The notes under the pieces were generated by a model. The model searched no databases. It was not told the origin of the DNA and saw only the letters and a program-made list of their open reading frames with translations. The position numbers and the translations under genes were made by a program. Positions 46,601-57,954 of a stretch of DNA of 64,000 bases are shown piece after piece. The DNA is from Buddleja alternifolia (Eukaryota > Streptophyta > Magnoliopsida > Lamiales > Scrophulariaceae): assembly GCA_019426215.1 (NCBI GenBank), contig CM033408.1, positions 11,411,077 to 11,475,076 of the forward strand. The letters are read 5' to 3'. Within the stretch, counting starts at the first letter, position 1. Every line of letters begins with the position of its first letter.

Positions 46601-47926
46601 ACCAAGTGCAAGGAGAATGGAGCCTGGTGAACCTGCAAAAAAGCAAAAGAAGAAGGCTCCGTGGCATGGCACAAGATTGAAAAGGCAACAATCCACAATA
46701 AGATGCAGAGTGTGTGGTGAGAAGGGTCACAATAGTAAAGCCCATAGAAAACAGAGCACTGGGGTGCCAAATGAAGAAGGAGGTTTAGGAGATTCAATCT
46801 ATGAGGTATTGTTTAAGTTAATTGCTTAATTATTTAAGTTTGTTATTGCTAAATAACATACTGTGTAATTATTGTTTAAGGGACAGACCAGTGGAGCAGC
46901 AAATGACCCTCTCCATGAGGTACTTTGTTTTATTCTATTTTATAGTTTAGCATAATTTAGTAACATACTAACTTATTTAATTGATACAGGAGCAAAGAAG
47001 TGCACATGATCAAGGAGATCAGGGAGAGTCTATCAATGAGGTAATAAAAAATATTTCAGTTAATTTTGTAAAAGTTAAGTAATTTATCATTGATATTGTG
47101 CACTGTTTTTGTTATGCAGGACATTGATATGGCAGATGCACCAATTAGCCAGCCCCAATCTGATCCACAATGAGCCAACCCCAAACTGATCCATCATGAG
47201 CCAACTTCAAACAATCAATCTACTAAAATACCTGTGAGTTCATTTTGAAAAATAAAGTTATCTAATTTAATGTAATTACTTTGTTTTTTACTTTTAATTG
47301 ACTTTTGATATCTGTTTTTTTTTTTTTCATAGATGAGGAAAAGGGCAAAGTCTAAGAAATCTACAAAGGTAAACTCAATGGTTCCTCCAAACCCTAGTTT
47401 GTATCCAAGGAGACCACCTGCAACACCAAGGCCACCAGTGGAAACTCCTACAATACAAAAGCCTTTGACTGGAATATTGAAGAATTCAAGGCCACCAGCT
47501 GTAGGTCCAGTGAACAAATTAAGGAAATTTGTAAATGAAAAGCCTCCTTTTAGGCCACCAGGATTGGCATCTGCAGCTCCTTCAAGGCATAGAAAAAGGC
47601 CGGCCACTGATTCTTCTCAAACAAGTAGGCAGTCCAAGCTAGCAACTTCAGTGGCCTCATCATCTTCAGATTCACCTTCACTACCTGAAAACAGACCTTC
47701 TAAAGGAGTAAACATCAGAGAACCAGTGCCATTTGCTCCTAATCACCCAAGAGTGGCTGTGAGTATGATGACCAAAAGATACAGTGAAGAACATAAGCAC
47801 AACATACCCCCAGTACTAATGAAGAATGGGAAAAGATATGTCACAATAAGGAATCTCAATTCAGCTATGGAGGTAACTGTTTCAAAACTGAGAGAAAGGA
47901 TGCAGCAAAGTGAGAAAAAGGATTAA
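43657..47926 (+). pseudogene. MULE transposase, mudrA type (broken)
   Basis: Exon 1 (43657-43705, MAQRPEALLENPPP) joins 44424 in phase. Then come a PB1-like N-terminal region (FHIHHGGQF, LSIFDYVDI), an acidic linker, the MuDR DNA-binding region (FSLGMIFSTKKEFRLAI, CMGHKCDWKIHA) and the MULE DDE domain (RPLIGVDGFHLKGPHGG, ISDKQKGLIPAFESIFP, FCVRHFHGN). A SWIM zinc finger (CSCRKWDLSGIPCQHA) and a CCHC knuckle (CRVCGEKGHNSKAH) follow. Short exons lead to a proline-rich C-terminus ending at 47926. Frame breaks near 44965, 45347, 45615, 45735 and 45815 prevent a full product. It would cut and paste the element; this copy cannot. Confidence 0.92.
43854..44066. repeat. Tandem repeat in MULE intron 1
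   Basis: Four diverged copies of a unit of about 60-65 bp each contain TTGAAATGGTGGACC (or a close variant) followed by TTCTGTTAA. Confidence 0.85.
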
Positions 47927-48057
47927 GTTGGCAGATTCATAAGAATATCTTAGTGTTTTCTTTTGGTTGTGGTCTATTGTTAAAGTGCTTTTTTTGTACT
48001 TGTGCTTAACTACAAATTGTATTTGATTTGGTGGTATTTGTATTTGACTGAATTTAG

Positions 48058-48147
48058 AATTTAGTGGTCTGTGACCACCTTTTGGGTGGATTTAGTGGTC
48101 TCCGTACCACCTTTTGACTGGATTTAGTGGTTTGTGTACCGCCTATG
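48058..48147. repeat. Short tandem repeat in the MULE 3' region
   Basis: Three copies of about 35 bp contain ATTTAGTGGTCT or TTTAGTGGTTTG followed by ACCACC or ACCGCC. The rest of 47927-48748 is AT-rich and holds no gene that I see. Confidence 0.7.
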
Positions 48148-48748
48148 TTAAGTACAATTTGGCTCTTTTGGTATTAAGATGATTATATTACAGTGATTGT
48201 ATTGGAAGTGTTATATTTGGACTATGTTGATATATGGAAATGGTCTGTTAATTTTGGTATTGGAAGTGTTATATTTTAGCTTGTTGATGTATGGAATGGT
48301 TTTGATGGTATTAGAAGTGTTATATTTTGTTTTGGTTTGTATGAGATGAGCAATGTAAAAAAGAGTAAGTTCATATTTGGTTATATAAGATGAAATACAA
48401 AATAAAATGGAACATTAATTGGACAACAGATATTACACATCTAAATACACAACAAATATTACACATGAACTAAAAGGACTAAAACTATCGGATATGCCCC
48501 AAAATTACACATCAAAATGGACATAAGTTAAGTGCATACATGAAGACTAAAGACTAAGCCACATTACACTAAACTAAACTAAATCAATACAAATTTCATC
48601 ATCAACTTAAATTCTTTGCCTCTTTGCAACAACTTTCATCATCAAATTTCATCCAAAACATAACAAAACCAAAAACAGACACCACTGTAACATACACAAA
48701 AAGTTTTGCCTCTTTGCATCTTCCTTAGCATCTCACTGTGTATCTCCA

Positions 48749-49083
48749 TTAATTTCTCTTTTGCATCTCCATCTCCATTTGCATTCCCTTTGGATCTCCT
48801 TTGCATCTTCCTTGCATCTCCCTTTGCATCTCCTCCACCTGTTTCTCCAACCCATTAATTTTACGCAGCAGCCCCGGGATCAAGACCTTCGCTCTAGCAC
48901 ACATTGGCGGATCGTACCAGTCAAAGAAGGTACAACACTACGCCCCAATATGCATCCATAAAACCTTCGACCCGGATTATCACTTGTCCAAGAGGTCTTC
49001 AATGAAGCCGCATCGGGGAGTCGAACTACAGAGAGGAACAACCTTTGCATTAGTGAAGAAGAAGAAGAAGAAGCTGAATTCAT
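48749..49083 (-). pseudogene. GRF zinc-finger protein gene carried by the MULE (broken)
   Basis: On the minus strand an ATG at 49083 opens a frame with SSSSSSL, then SLKTSWTSDNPGRRFYGC, the core of a GRF-type zinc finger. Text in other frames supplies the flanking parts: CSSTPRCG before it, then FFDWYDPPMCARAK and a coiled-coil-like tail (INGLEKQVEEMQREM) ending at TAA 48749-48751. At least two frameshifts separate these pieces. The layout matches short plant GRF proteins of the At4g04775 type. It starts 136 bp inside the right terminal repeat and is transcribed towards the transposase gene, the position mudrB holds in MuDR. Confidence 0.75.
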
Positions 49084-49130
49084 TTTTTTGTGTTGGGTTG
49101 ATTTGGAACCCTAAGCTTTCCAATTTTGAG

Positions 49131-49139
49131 TTTAAATAG
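49131..49139 (-). promoter_or_regulatory. Candidate TATA box of the GRF gene
   Basis: On the minus strand CTATTTAAA lies about 48 bases upstream of the ATG at 49083, between the right terminal repeat and the coding start. Confidence 0.4.
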
Positions 49140-49218
49140 AGAGAGGGGTATATTTTTTTTACCTACAATTTTCCCTCCATATTTGTAGCTATAAATTGCA
49201 ATTTGGTGCCAATTTCCG

Positions 49219-49408
49219 CCACCTACCACTGACTTAGCGTCCCACGTGAGAGGCACATGACATTTCCGTCCAATACATAACAGAATCGTATGTTGGGACC
49301 AAAATCGCACAATTTTTGAAGTTACGGGACGTATATTGCTAAAGTCAATAATACTGGGACTAAAACCGCACATGGGCTAAGTTACGGGACTAAAATTGCA
49401 ATTTTCCC
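49219..49408 (-). repeat. MULE right terminal inverted repeat
   Basis: This is the inverted partner of 43312-43501. It is followed by the target duplication GTCTATGGA (49409-49417). Confidence 0.95.
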
Positions 49409-49636
49409 GTCTATGGATTACATATATGCTTCTACAACTAATCACATATATGTTTCTATATATATTCTTAGTATACTAGGCAGATTGGAAAAACAATTGG
49501 AAGTGAATCCATCAATGCTTCGTCGTCACTGATTTACTTTTTCCTACTGATGATTGGTTTTACGCGAGGACTAGAAGCAAAAGAATTCAAAACGTGGGCG
49601 TTATCAATGAAAGTATATTTATTAACATTAACAATG

Positions 49637-52193
49637 TTATAATTTATTAATGACTAGTATTAATAATACGTACCGATGCATCACTGACAATGACAAGACT
49701 CTTAGGCCAAGCACCATGTATCCCACAGCCTCGGATACTGTGAACACTCCTTCATCATCGAGAGGGACTGGTAGGGGTGCAACATCTTCAATTGCAATGT
49801 CAATCGTCACTTTCACGAGGTGGGAGGCTAATGGACATGTATGCAATGTTCTATCCTCTGGTCGATTGTACATTTTTTCCTCTAGCCACCAAACGATAAG
49901 ACGGTGTAGTAAGTGCTAATTGACACTACAAGACATCCTATATATATATATATACCATTATATTAGAAAATTTTGTATATTATACAGAAATATAGGATTT
50001 GAAAGTCACGTTATCACTAAACAAATTCATATCATTAATTACCTGAGGTAGGTTTTTCACTTCTGGGCAGCTATCTTTCAAAGAAACCGCCTCTTCTGTA
50101 TGTGGCTGCTGCGACGCAGACGCCCTATGCTCGTCAAACTCGCGTCGCAATTCTAATAGTGATTGAGTGAGCATTTGAACCGTGCCTTGCAAGCTATCAA
50201 TCACCGCATTTTTTGAAGGCTTTGAATCCGAAAAGTAATCTTTTGTGATACCCCAAAGCCTACACCCCTAACTCGACCCGCATGCTCCTTCTTTTTAAGA
50301 GCTAAAGCCAGTGTATCATTGTGGTCCTCTCGGGTCCACTATGGCTACCCTCCTGTGATAAGCTTTCCTGTAATAATACATTTAAAAAATACAAAAATTT
50401 AGGGAAATTTGTTATTTTAAAATTATTTTTAAAAAAACATACAACATACTATATAACTAAAATTGCAAATAACTCACAATTGATTCCACTACTCTTTTAG
50501 CATTGGCATTATCAATGTTGTTCTGGCTGTTAGAATGTGCAACCCTCCACACTAGTGCTCGTGTCACCTCTGTGACATCTGACCCAGCATCCTTTCTTTT
50601 TTGCTTCTATATAAGAAAATTTGCAAGGAAATAAATTTGATTAGGAAATTTGTAATTAAGGAAATTTGATTAGAAAATTTGTAAGGAAATTTGATTAGAA
50701 TTAAAACTTGTAACGAACTACGTACCTCAGTATGCTCCAGTTGAGCATATCCAAGACGTGATGCCCTGTAAGGATATTCAGGGTCCTTTGCTCTTTCAGA
50801 ATTGTCCTTACGTAGTTGCTGTTCATTATATAATCAAGGCATTAGTCAATGTATATAGTTTCAAATAAATTAAAATGAAACCATAAATTAAAATAATTAC
50901 CTTAAAATAATCACTTTGGCGTACTTTTACAAATTCTGTCCAGTCATCTTGAGAAATACGATATTTTTCGGGTGGGCTTGAATTAATGTTCCCATCATCA
51001 TCCTCTACCCAGATTCTGCTCAAGTAGCTCCTATAATTTCGAGCTAGCTTCCAGCCTCGGCTAAGACGAATTTTTGTCTACTTTCGTCAATATCAAAGGC
51101 CAACTATAAAAACAAACAATAAAGTATATACAAAATTATAATTTAGACAAAAAAAAAACTACATTTACCAATTAAAACATAATATATATATAATAACTAA
51201 CTTACAACTATTTCATTCCAAATGGCATATTTTATTGCTGCAGAGACATGTCGCCAATCATTAATAGTAATAGGGACCCTGTCACGAGCTATCACCCCAA
51301 TGTAACCAACAAAATTTGATTATTTGGGTCAACTGGCTGACCATACTCGTTCCAACCAACTTGTAGCTTTATGCCTTTACTTTTAGCATTTATTACTTTC
51401 TTCATTGCTGTAATACCTCTACGTATCTCATTTTCAACATTTTTGTTTGCATCACCTCTAGAATCCATCTACAAGATTTCAAAAGTGAAAAATACAGAAG
51501 TTAGATTCATATACCAAATATATAATAGTGCTAATTAAGAAATGCTCATAATTCTAGAAAAATTCAGCAGAGTAACGACGCAAAAAATTCTACCAAGTTC
51601 TCGACTTAATCTTTCCCCCAACCTTGCAACCACCAAAACTCAAATATTTCAACAACAACAAACGCAAACAAATATATATGTATTAATCACATCATTAACT
51701 AGTTGGATCATATAAATCACATCCAAAAGTACAAAACGAAATATTGATAAGCTTACATTGGTGGTGGTCGTCGTGGTAGTGGCGGAGAAGAGGGTGACTG
51801 TGGTGGTATACGGTATCGACCTACAAAAACAAAAAAATACAAAAGTTAGTGTAACTCATTCACTAATATAATATTACAAGCGTTCAAATAATTATCAAAT
51901 AAGTTCAAATAAGATTTACACTTAAATTGCATACTTAACAAAAGAGTTCAAATAAGTTACTCATATAATTATCAAATACTCATATAATTATCTAATAAGT
52001 TCTAATACCTTTCATCGTTTTCTTTTTGTCGCTGGTTTACTAGTCTTTTGTGATCCCTCAGTACGACCATTTTGTTTAGTACGCCGACGAACAGATGGAT
52101 TAATCCATATTCCCTCTTGGTGATCTTCTCGCATATACAATTCATCATCACTAATATCCAAGTCACCGTCACTATTTGTGGATTGTGAACCAC
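49637..52193 (-). pseudogene. CACTA TNPA-type protein gene (broken)
   Basis: Exons on the minus strand, in order: 52193 downwards (DLDISDDELYMREDHQEG, basic KPATKRKR), a proline-rich exon near 51825-51757 (PPQSPSSPPLPRRPPP), 51470-51215 (ITAMKKVINAKSKGIKLQVG, then VIARDRVPITINDWRHVS), 51103-50906 (LAFDIDESRQKF, YRISQDDWTEFVKVRQSDYF), 50820-50725, 50607-50480, about 50370-50043, and 49873-49673 (VKVTIDIAIEDVAPLPVP). The order matches the plant En/Spm transposase_24 family, which binds subterminal repeats. Frameshifts near 51313 and 51050 break it. Exon borders are approximate. Confidence 0.75.
51552..51730. repeat. Internal repeat of the CACTA element, copy 2
   Basis: The text AGTAACGACGCAAAA...CTACCAAGTTCTCGACTTAAT and, further right, AGTTGGATCATATAAATCACAT also occurs at 53407-53790. 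The spacing between the two motifs is similar, so a segment upstream of the TNP2 gene is present again upstream of the MDSRGDANK exon. Confidence 0.75.
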
Positions 52194-53318
52194 CTAAGAT
52201 AGGAGTTCCTCAATTAAAGGGGCTAAGTAGACATCTATATCATTTCCAGGTTGTTTCGGCCCGGAAATTAGTATAGGCATCATAATATGCTCTCGCTTCA
52301 TGCATCGCGAAGGGGGTAGGTTGTAGATCATCAAAATCACCGGCCATGTACTATGTGTGCTACTTTGCAAGCCATGTGGGTTCATGCCATCTGTAGCCAA
52401 TACAAGGCGTAAATTTCTTGGTTCTTTCCTAAATTCAGGGAAATCATTATCAATCTTTTTCCATTGAGGAGAATCTGAAGGATGTCTACTCTTGTTATCT
52501 TCAATCCCTTCTTCAACCCTTCTATCAGCATACCATGTCAAGTCCTTGCCAAACGCTTCACTACTGTACATGCGTCTAAATCTAGGTATTATGGGCAAAT
52601 ACCATGCTGTTTTGACAGGAGCAGATCCATTCTTCTTGTACCGTGAGGTGCCACATTTCGGACACACCTTCAATGGTGCATAGTCATTTCTGAACAAGAT
52701 GCAATCATTGAAACAAGCATGTATCCTCTCATATCCCATGCCAATTGCAGTTAACATCTTCTTAGCCTCATAAGTACGATTAGGTAACACATTATCATCG
52801 GGTAACATACTTTTTAATAGACCAAGTAAGTCTGTGAAACTCTTATCACTCCACCCATTGTTAGCTTTTAACTTGTAGAGGTTTAGGACTGCTTTCAATC
52901 TTGTGAAATTACTACCACTATACAGGGGTGTCTTTGAATCACTTGTCAAATTGTCGAACATCTTGGGACAATTTCGCAAATCCTCCTCAATCACATTGGT
53001 CATCTCCTCCAAACGATCATGCTCACAGTCATCCATGTCAAAATCTACTGATCGATATGATGTATCACCCAAATCAGCTGAGGTGCCACTGCTTTCACCG
53101 TGTCTTGTCCATCGTGTGTAGCTTTTATCAATTCCATTACACACCAAATGATCTTCCAAGTCACGTGGACTAATTCTCTTTCCAAAACAACAACGTAAAC
53201 ACGGACAACTAATCCTAGTCGGATCCGATGCATGCTCAACCGCAAAGTCTATGAATTCTTTCACCCCTTTCACATATTGCTCCGACATACGATCCGCTAC
53301 AATCCAACTTCGATCCAT
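52194..53318 (-). pseudogene. CACTA TNP2-type transposase, truncated
   Basis: A 374-codon frame starts MDRSWIVADRMSEQYVKGV. It has the transposase-associated N-terminal domain (CPCLRC, DLEDHLVCNG) and the start of transposase_21 (YSGSNFTRLKAVLNLYKLK, CPKCGTSRYKK, MYSSEAFGKDLTWYA, LVLATDGMNPHG near 310). It then ends LIEELLS at a stop next to the TNPA exons. Family members are two to three times longer. The remaining catalytic part is missing, so the protein cannot be active. Upstream (53319-54300) is AT-rich leader with tandem repeats and no other gene. Confidence 0.88.
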
Positions 53319-53406
53319 CTAAATTCTCAATTAATTAAATTAAATAATTTTAATATCAGTTGATAGTTAAATTAATTAAATAAATTTATTTTTAATTTAT
53401 TCTATA

Positions 53407-53790
53407 AAAAATTCGGCATAGTAACGACGCAAATATTTCTACCAAGTTCTCGACTTAATCTTCCCAATGGGTTGTAACCAACAAAAGTCGAATCTTACGA
53501 TCCGCTAAAATCTCAACAGGGTAACGACGCAAAAAATACTACCAATTTCAACCACAACAAACCCAACATTCTAATCTTTCACCTACAACGAACACAAAAT
53601 GATACAAAAATATTGATCACCAGTTGGATCACATAAAACATAAAATTTCTAGCTAGCAACTACAAATATTGATCACCAGTTGGATCACATAGATCACATA
53701 AAAAACTACAAATAAAGCATCATATTATAAATATTGATCAGCAATTGGATCTAAATAAATCACATAAAACTACAAATAAATTAAAGCATC
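53407..53790. repeat. Internal repeat of the CACTA element, copy 1
   Basis: Two copies of a GTAACGACGCAAA...CTACCAA module (about 53416 and 53521) are followed by three copies of ATTGATCA-CCAGTTGGATCACAT or close variants (about 53613, 53671, 53735). The same modules recur at 51552-51730. Confidence 0.75.
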
Positions 53791-54342
53791 ACGATATAAT
53801 TATTTTCACAAAATATGTAAATCTCAAGTATAAATGTTCGTTGTGACATGACGTGATGCACAAATACCATGAATGCATTAAACAATGTCAACAAAACAAT
53901 ACAACAACAATCCAATCATATATAATACCAACATATCATAAATCAAAAATCCAAAAATCAATAAACCCTAATTAAAATAACATATATATCACAAAAACCC
54001 ACATTATATAATTAACAAAAACATAAATTAAATCCACATTATATACATCACAAAATCCTAATTAACAAATATATATAACAATAATTCACAAAATCCTAAT
54101 TAACATTATATAACAATACTTAACAAATTAACATATAACCCACATTATATACATCACAAAATCCTTATTAACACAACATAAATATATAACAAACAACAAA
54201 TTAACACATAACCAATATTATATAAATTAAATCACAAAACCCCAACACTTATATACAAACATTAACCTAAAATATATACATAATATATATATATATATAT
54301 ATATATATACCTATAAAGAGAGGGAGGAGGAGTGATTGGTGG

Positions 54343-54460
54343 GTAGGGAGGCGGCGGCGCGGCGGAGGCGGCAGCGCGGCGGAGGCGGAGGCGGCAGCGC
54401 GGCGGAGGCGAGGCGGCAGCGCGGCGGAGGCGAGGCGGCGGAGGAGGCGGCCGAAGAGGA
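54343..54460. repeat. GC-rich minisatellite
   Basis: GGCGGCAGCGCGGCGGAGGC and variants repeat about five times. GA-rich runs follow at 54493-54560 and 54670-54740. The minus-strand frame through this region (54267-54800) is low in complexity and is not called as a gene. Confidence 0.9.
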
Positions 54461-54801
54461 GCTGCGGTTTGGGGACGGGGGCGGGGCTATCTTGAGAGTG
54501 AGAGAGAGTATAGAGAGAGAGTAGAGTATAGAGAGAGAGACCGAGAAGAGAGATCGAGAATGAGAGAGAAAATCGAGAGGGGCGACGACGGCGGCGGCTG
54601 CGGCTTGTGGTGGTGGCGGACCGGCGGCGACTCGGGGGGCGGGGGTGGGTCGGGGGCGGGTCGGGGGCGGAGAGTGAGAGAGAGAGTCGAGTAGAGAGTG
54701 AGAGAGTAGAGGAGAGAGAGAGAGTAGAGAGAAATGAGAGGGTGGAGTCGGTTTTGGGGGGAAAAATGGGGGGGAATTTTTTATTTTTTTTAATTAACAA
54801 T

Positions 54802-55188
54802 TAAAGCGGTTCAGGAATGAACCGCTTTAACTGATAATCAGTTATAGCGGTTCATTCCCGAACCGCTTTAACTGATTATCAGTTAAAGCGGTTCTGTAAT
54901 GAACCGCTGTAACCGGCTTGAATCAGTTACAGCGGTTCAATATTGAACCGCTGTTAAAAAACTTTTTTTTTTTTTTCGTTTCGACTTATAATAGCGGTTT
55001 TTTACCGAACCGCTGTAATAGGTTTAGTCCTATTACAGCGGTTTTAAAAAAAACCGCTGTAATAGGTTCCGACTTAGTTTCATTTATAACGGTTCACTTA
55101 TAAACCGCTGTAATAAGTCTCTCCGTTCAGCGGTTTTCAAAAAATCGCTGTAAAATGTGCGCTGTAACAGGCCATTTCTGTACTAGTG
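54802..55188 (-). repeat. CACTA terminus and subterminal repeats
   Basis: About 18 copies of AGCGGTT or its reverse complement, mostly arranged as close inverted pairs (such as TTAAAGCGGTTC...GAACCGCTTTAA), fill this stretch up to the CACTAGTACAG end. Such arrays are binding sites for TNPA-type proteins. Confidence 0.92.
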
Positions 55189-56341
55189 GCTTTTCATCCC
55201 TTTTCCAAGCAGCGAAACAGCCACTGCCTCTAAATCACCACGCCGGATTGAGAGCAAAAAATCCTTCTTTTTCTTCTCCTATGGACGGCTAGAGAGAGAG
55301 AGAAGTGGAATTCTATTACTTGGAGACAAAGATAATTATGAGGCTAGAGTTAATTATTTCCACTAATTAGTATTTATACTACACGAGGAATAATTAAACC
55401 TAAGTAACTAAGGCCTTAGGCGTCCTTGGTGGATGTCCACTTGGGAGTTTTAAGCCCTCGGCTTTAGTCCATGTAATTAGTTTTAATTTGATTAATTATT
55501 AATTAATATTATTTATCCAACAAATAAACTATCTAAATAACTAATTAATCCAAGTTAATTCTATAATTAATTTCATAAAGAAATTAATTAACACATTAAC
55601 TTAATTAATTAATAAGATCATCTAATGATTTAAATTAATTAATTAATTGCGATATCAAATACCGAAAAATCTCTCAAGTCTTAGTCCATAATTTTTCCTT
55701 TTCAATTCCTTTAAGCGCGGCTCTTTAGGTTCATCTCAAAAAGCAATTAGGAGAAAGTCAAGGTTAACACCTAGCCAGTCTCGTGGCCCACATCATATCC
55801 TAATTGAGAACGAAGAATCGTTACAAACCTTTCACGTTGTGAATACCGTACGAGTATAAACCCGTTACTCTTATATCCCAGTCAAATGAGAGTCATGGTT
55901 TAGTCAAACTCACATGACTTAACTATATGCTTAGTTCATAATGAATCGAGGTCACTGAGTATACTTTTTTGTCTAACATGAGTATCTCTAATGCTTTGGC
56001 CAAAGTGTTTGACCTCATCCATTCATGACAGCATATGATATTTAGCTCATTCACTTATGAGAGAACAAATTCTATTTTGTTAATCAGTTAAGATTGCTAC
56101 TTGCCCATCAAGACGCACTTCGAGGTCAACCCCCCACCAACGGGTGAATTGGATCTAACTACTCCAATGACAAACTTGATGTCACAAGCACATCTTCAAC
56201 GTGATTACTCAGATCTAAGGTTCACGCTTACCTATCACAACTTATCAGTTTTGTCATTGACTGTCATTGAGTGAAAACACATGTGACATAACTGGCGTGA
56301 GCCGTGTTCAAACTCATCAATCTAACTGATGTATCTATGAC
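55189..56341 (-). repeat. Copia-type LTR fragment
   Basis: On the minus strand the order is a promoter-like AT-rich part (ATTAATTAATTAA), a TATA-like run (TAGTATAAATACTAATTAG near 55371) and a CT-rich leader ending near the CACTA terminus. This resembles the organisation of the copia LTR at 12588-14581, although the sequences are not close. No coding text is present. It appears cut by the CACTA element on the left and the SIRE LTR on the right. The family is an inference. Confidence 0.45.
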
Positions 56342-57860
56342 TGTTAGGAAATTTTTTATTAGATGTTTTGATGATGAAAATTAGGATTCTATGTTAGACC
56401 CCAAAATATGTAAGTTTGATTTTATTAGAAATCATGTATAAGCTTTGAGCGTTAGATTTGTAATAGTCTTTATTTATTTTCATTTTAGTCTGTTAGGCTA
56501 TGTAGTCTTAGACTGAGTGTCTGATAATTTCTGAGTGAGCTTATCAGTAGTTAAGTTTGAGAACTCAAGCGTCTGAAGTCTGAATGAAGAATCCAAGCGT
56601 CCAAGTATTGAATAGGACCAGGATCATTCAGTGATTGAATGAGCGTCTATCAATGACAAACATTCACTTGAATTTATTCCTAGGTCCAGAAGGAGTTTTA
56701 ATGCAAATATTCTCAGATCATTAATTGCCAACAGACATTTAATTCAAATGCATTAAATGTTGATAAGAGCATTAAATGTCATAAGCACTCCAGGACGTAT
56801 GGAGAAGCCACCCCATTGGACTGTCAACTATTCAGAGACTGCAGCATCAACTTTTGTGCAGCAGATTTTCAGGAAAAAGGACAAAAGTTGTTCACTCGCG
56901 AAAGTGAGAGACACGCGCCTGTGCATGTGTCAAACAGACACTTTTTCCAAGAATGCCTACAAATAAGACTTCAACAACAAGCCAAAATATCCATCGAATT
57001 ACAAGCCAAATTGCTGTTGCATTGAAGTCTCAAGTACTCAAACTCTCAGAAAAGCCAAAATATTCAAGCAAACATTCTCTCTGCTTTTCTTCAATTCCTG
57101 AGACAATCAACCAATATCTCAAACATTCTTTTCGAAGAAACCTACATTACTATTGAGATATTCCAAGTTGTTTGAACTTTTCCAAAATCAAACAAACCGT
57201 TAGAAAAAACCCTATCCAAGCCTCGTGATCTGTGTGAAGTCAAAGTTGGATACTTGCAATATTTTTGGGTGAAAGAAGCAAGGGGATAGAAGTGTCTTGG
57301 AGCAGAAATCTGTGTGACCAAGGAGCTCAAGTCATCAATATCCATCTCTCCCTAATTTGTAGAAGATTCTGTGTGATTCTTTGAGAAGCATTTTAGTGGA
57401 TTGCCTCCGAGTGTTCGAGGAGAAGAAAGACGTAGTTGGGATTACACCACCCAACGAACATTTAAATTCTTTGTGTTCTTTACTTTACCGCATTTCTATT
57501 ATTTTCATATCATTGCATAATCGGTTGAGTAACACATTGATAAAATCATTTAAAATCTAAGCAACTAAGGAAAATCTTTGTGACGCTAAAACACTTCACA
57601 AAGAAGACTTAAAAATCATTCCGCTGTGCTAATCCTGATTAAGGAACTGAACGCTTAAACCTGCTTGGTTATAGTATTCAAATCTTGAGTCTAAGTTAAT
57701 ATTATTAAAACAGTCTTCAAGTAGACGCTCAGCCAAGCGCCTACATTTTCGAGCGTCCAAACCATTCTTAGTACGAAACCTTTTTGAAGTCGAAAAAGAC
57801 TTCAGGGTCTATTCAACCCCTCCCCTTCTAGACCCTTTCGTATGCCACTTGGGACCAACA
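56342..57860 (+). repeat. SIRE-type 5' LTR
   Basis: It begins TGTTAGGAAATTT and ends GGGACCAACA (1519 bp). It is clearly related along its length to the LTRs at 15677 and 18317, but more distant from them than they are from each other. A primer site follows directly. Confidence 0.93.
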
Positions 57861-57862
57861 AG

Positions 57863-57874
57863 TGGTATCAGAGC
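57863..57874 (+). other. Primer binding site, tRNA-Met type
   Basis: TGGTATCAGAGC, two bases after the LTR, is complementary to the 3' end of plant initiator tRNA-Met, the usual copia primer. Confidence 0.92.
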
Positions 57875-57954
57875 GGTTAAAGTTGAAATTTTAAAATTTC
57901 TAAGCATAACAGCTTGTTTAGATCCTTCCAAATTTAGTTGCATTAAAAAATTTC

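Larger units (their letters stand above)
43312..49408. mobile_element. Mutator-like element (MULE)
   Basis: 190-bp terminal inverted repeats (43312-43501 and 49219-49408) begin GGGAAAATTGCAATTTTAGT and differ at about two positions by eye. The flanks carry a perfect 9-bp duplication GTCTATGGA (43303-43311 and 49409-49417), the size expected for Mutator. Inside are a plus-strand transposase gene and a minus-strand GRF zinc-finger gene starting near the right end, both broken. The terminal repeats suggest a recent insertion, so the element may have been moved by another copy. Confidence 0.96.
49637..55188 (-). mobile_element. CACTA (En/Spm) transposon, one end found
   Basis: On the minus strand the element starts CACTAGTACAGAAATGG at 55188. 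This is followed by about 380 bp of inverted subterminal repeats, a GC-rich then AT-rich leader, a shortened TNP2-type transposase and a TNPA-type gene. The other terminus should lie left of 49637, but I found no second CACTA end. The element may be truncated near 49480-49637, close to the MULE insertion. The three bases GCT at 55189-55191 may be one half of its target duplication. Confidence 0.85.

Noticed and set aside
46417..46797. Minus-strand frames opposite the MULE transposase
   Set aside because: The plus strand carries the SWIM finger and CCHC knuckle, so these are shadows.
49409..49636. Search for the second CACTA terminus right of the MULE
   Set aside because: No CACTA-like end or AGCGGTT repeats were found, so no boundary is claimed.
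54267..54800. Minus-strand frame of 177 codons rich in Leu, Ser, Arg and Pro
   Set aside because: It runs through GA-rich and GC-rich simple repeats in the CACTA leader and has no domain.
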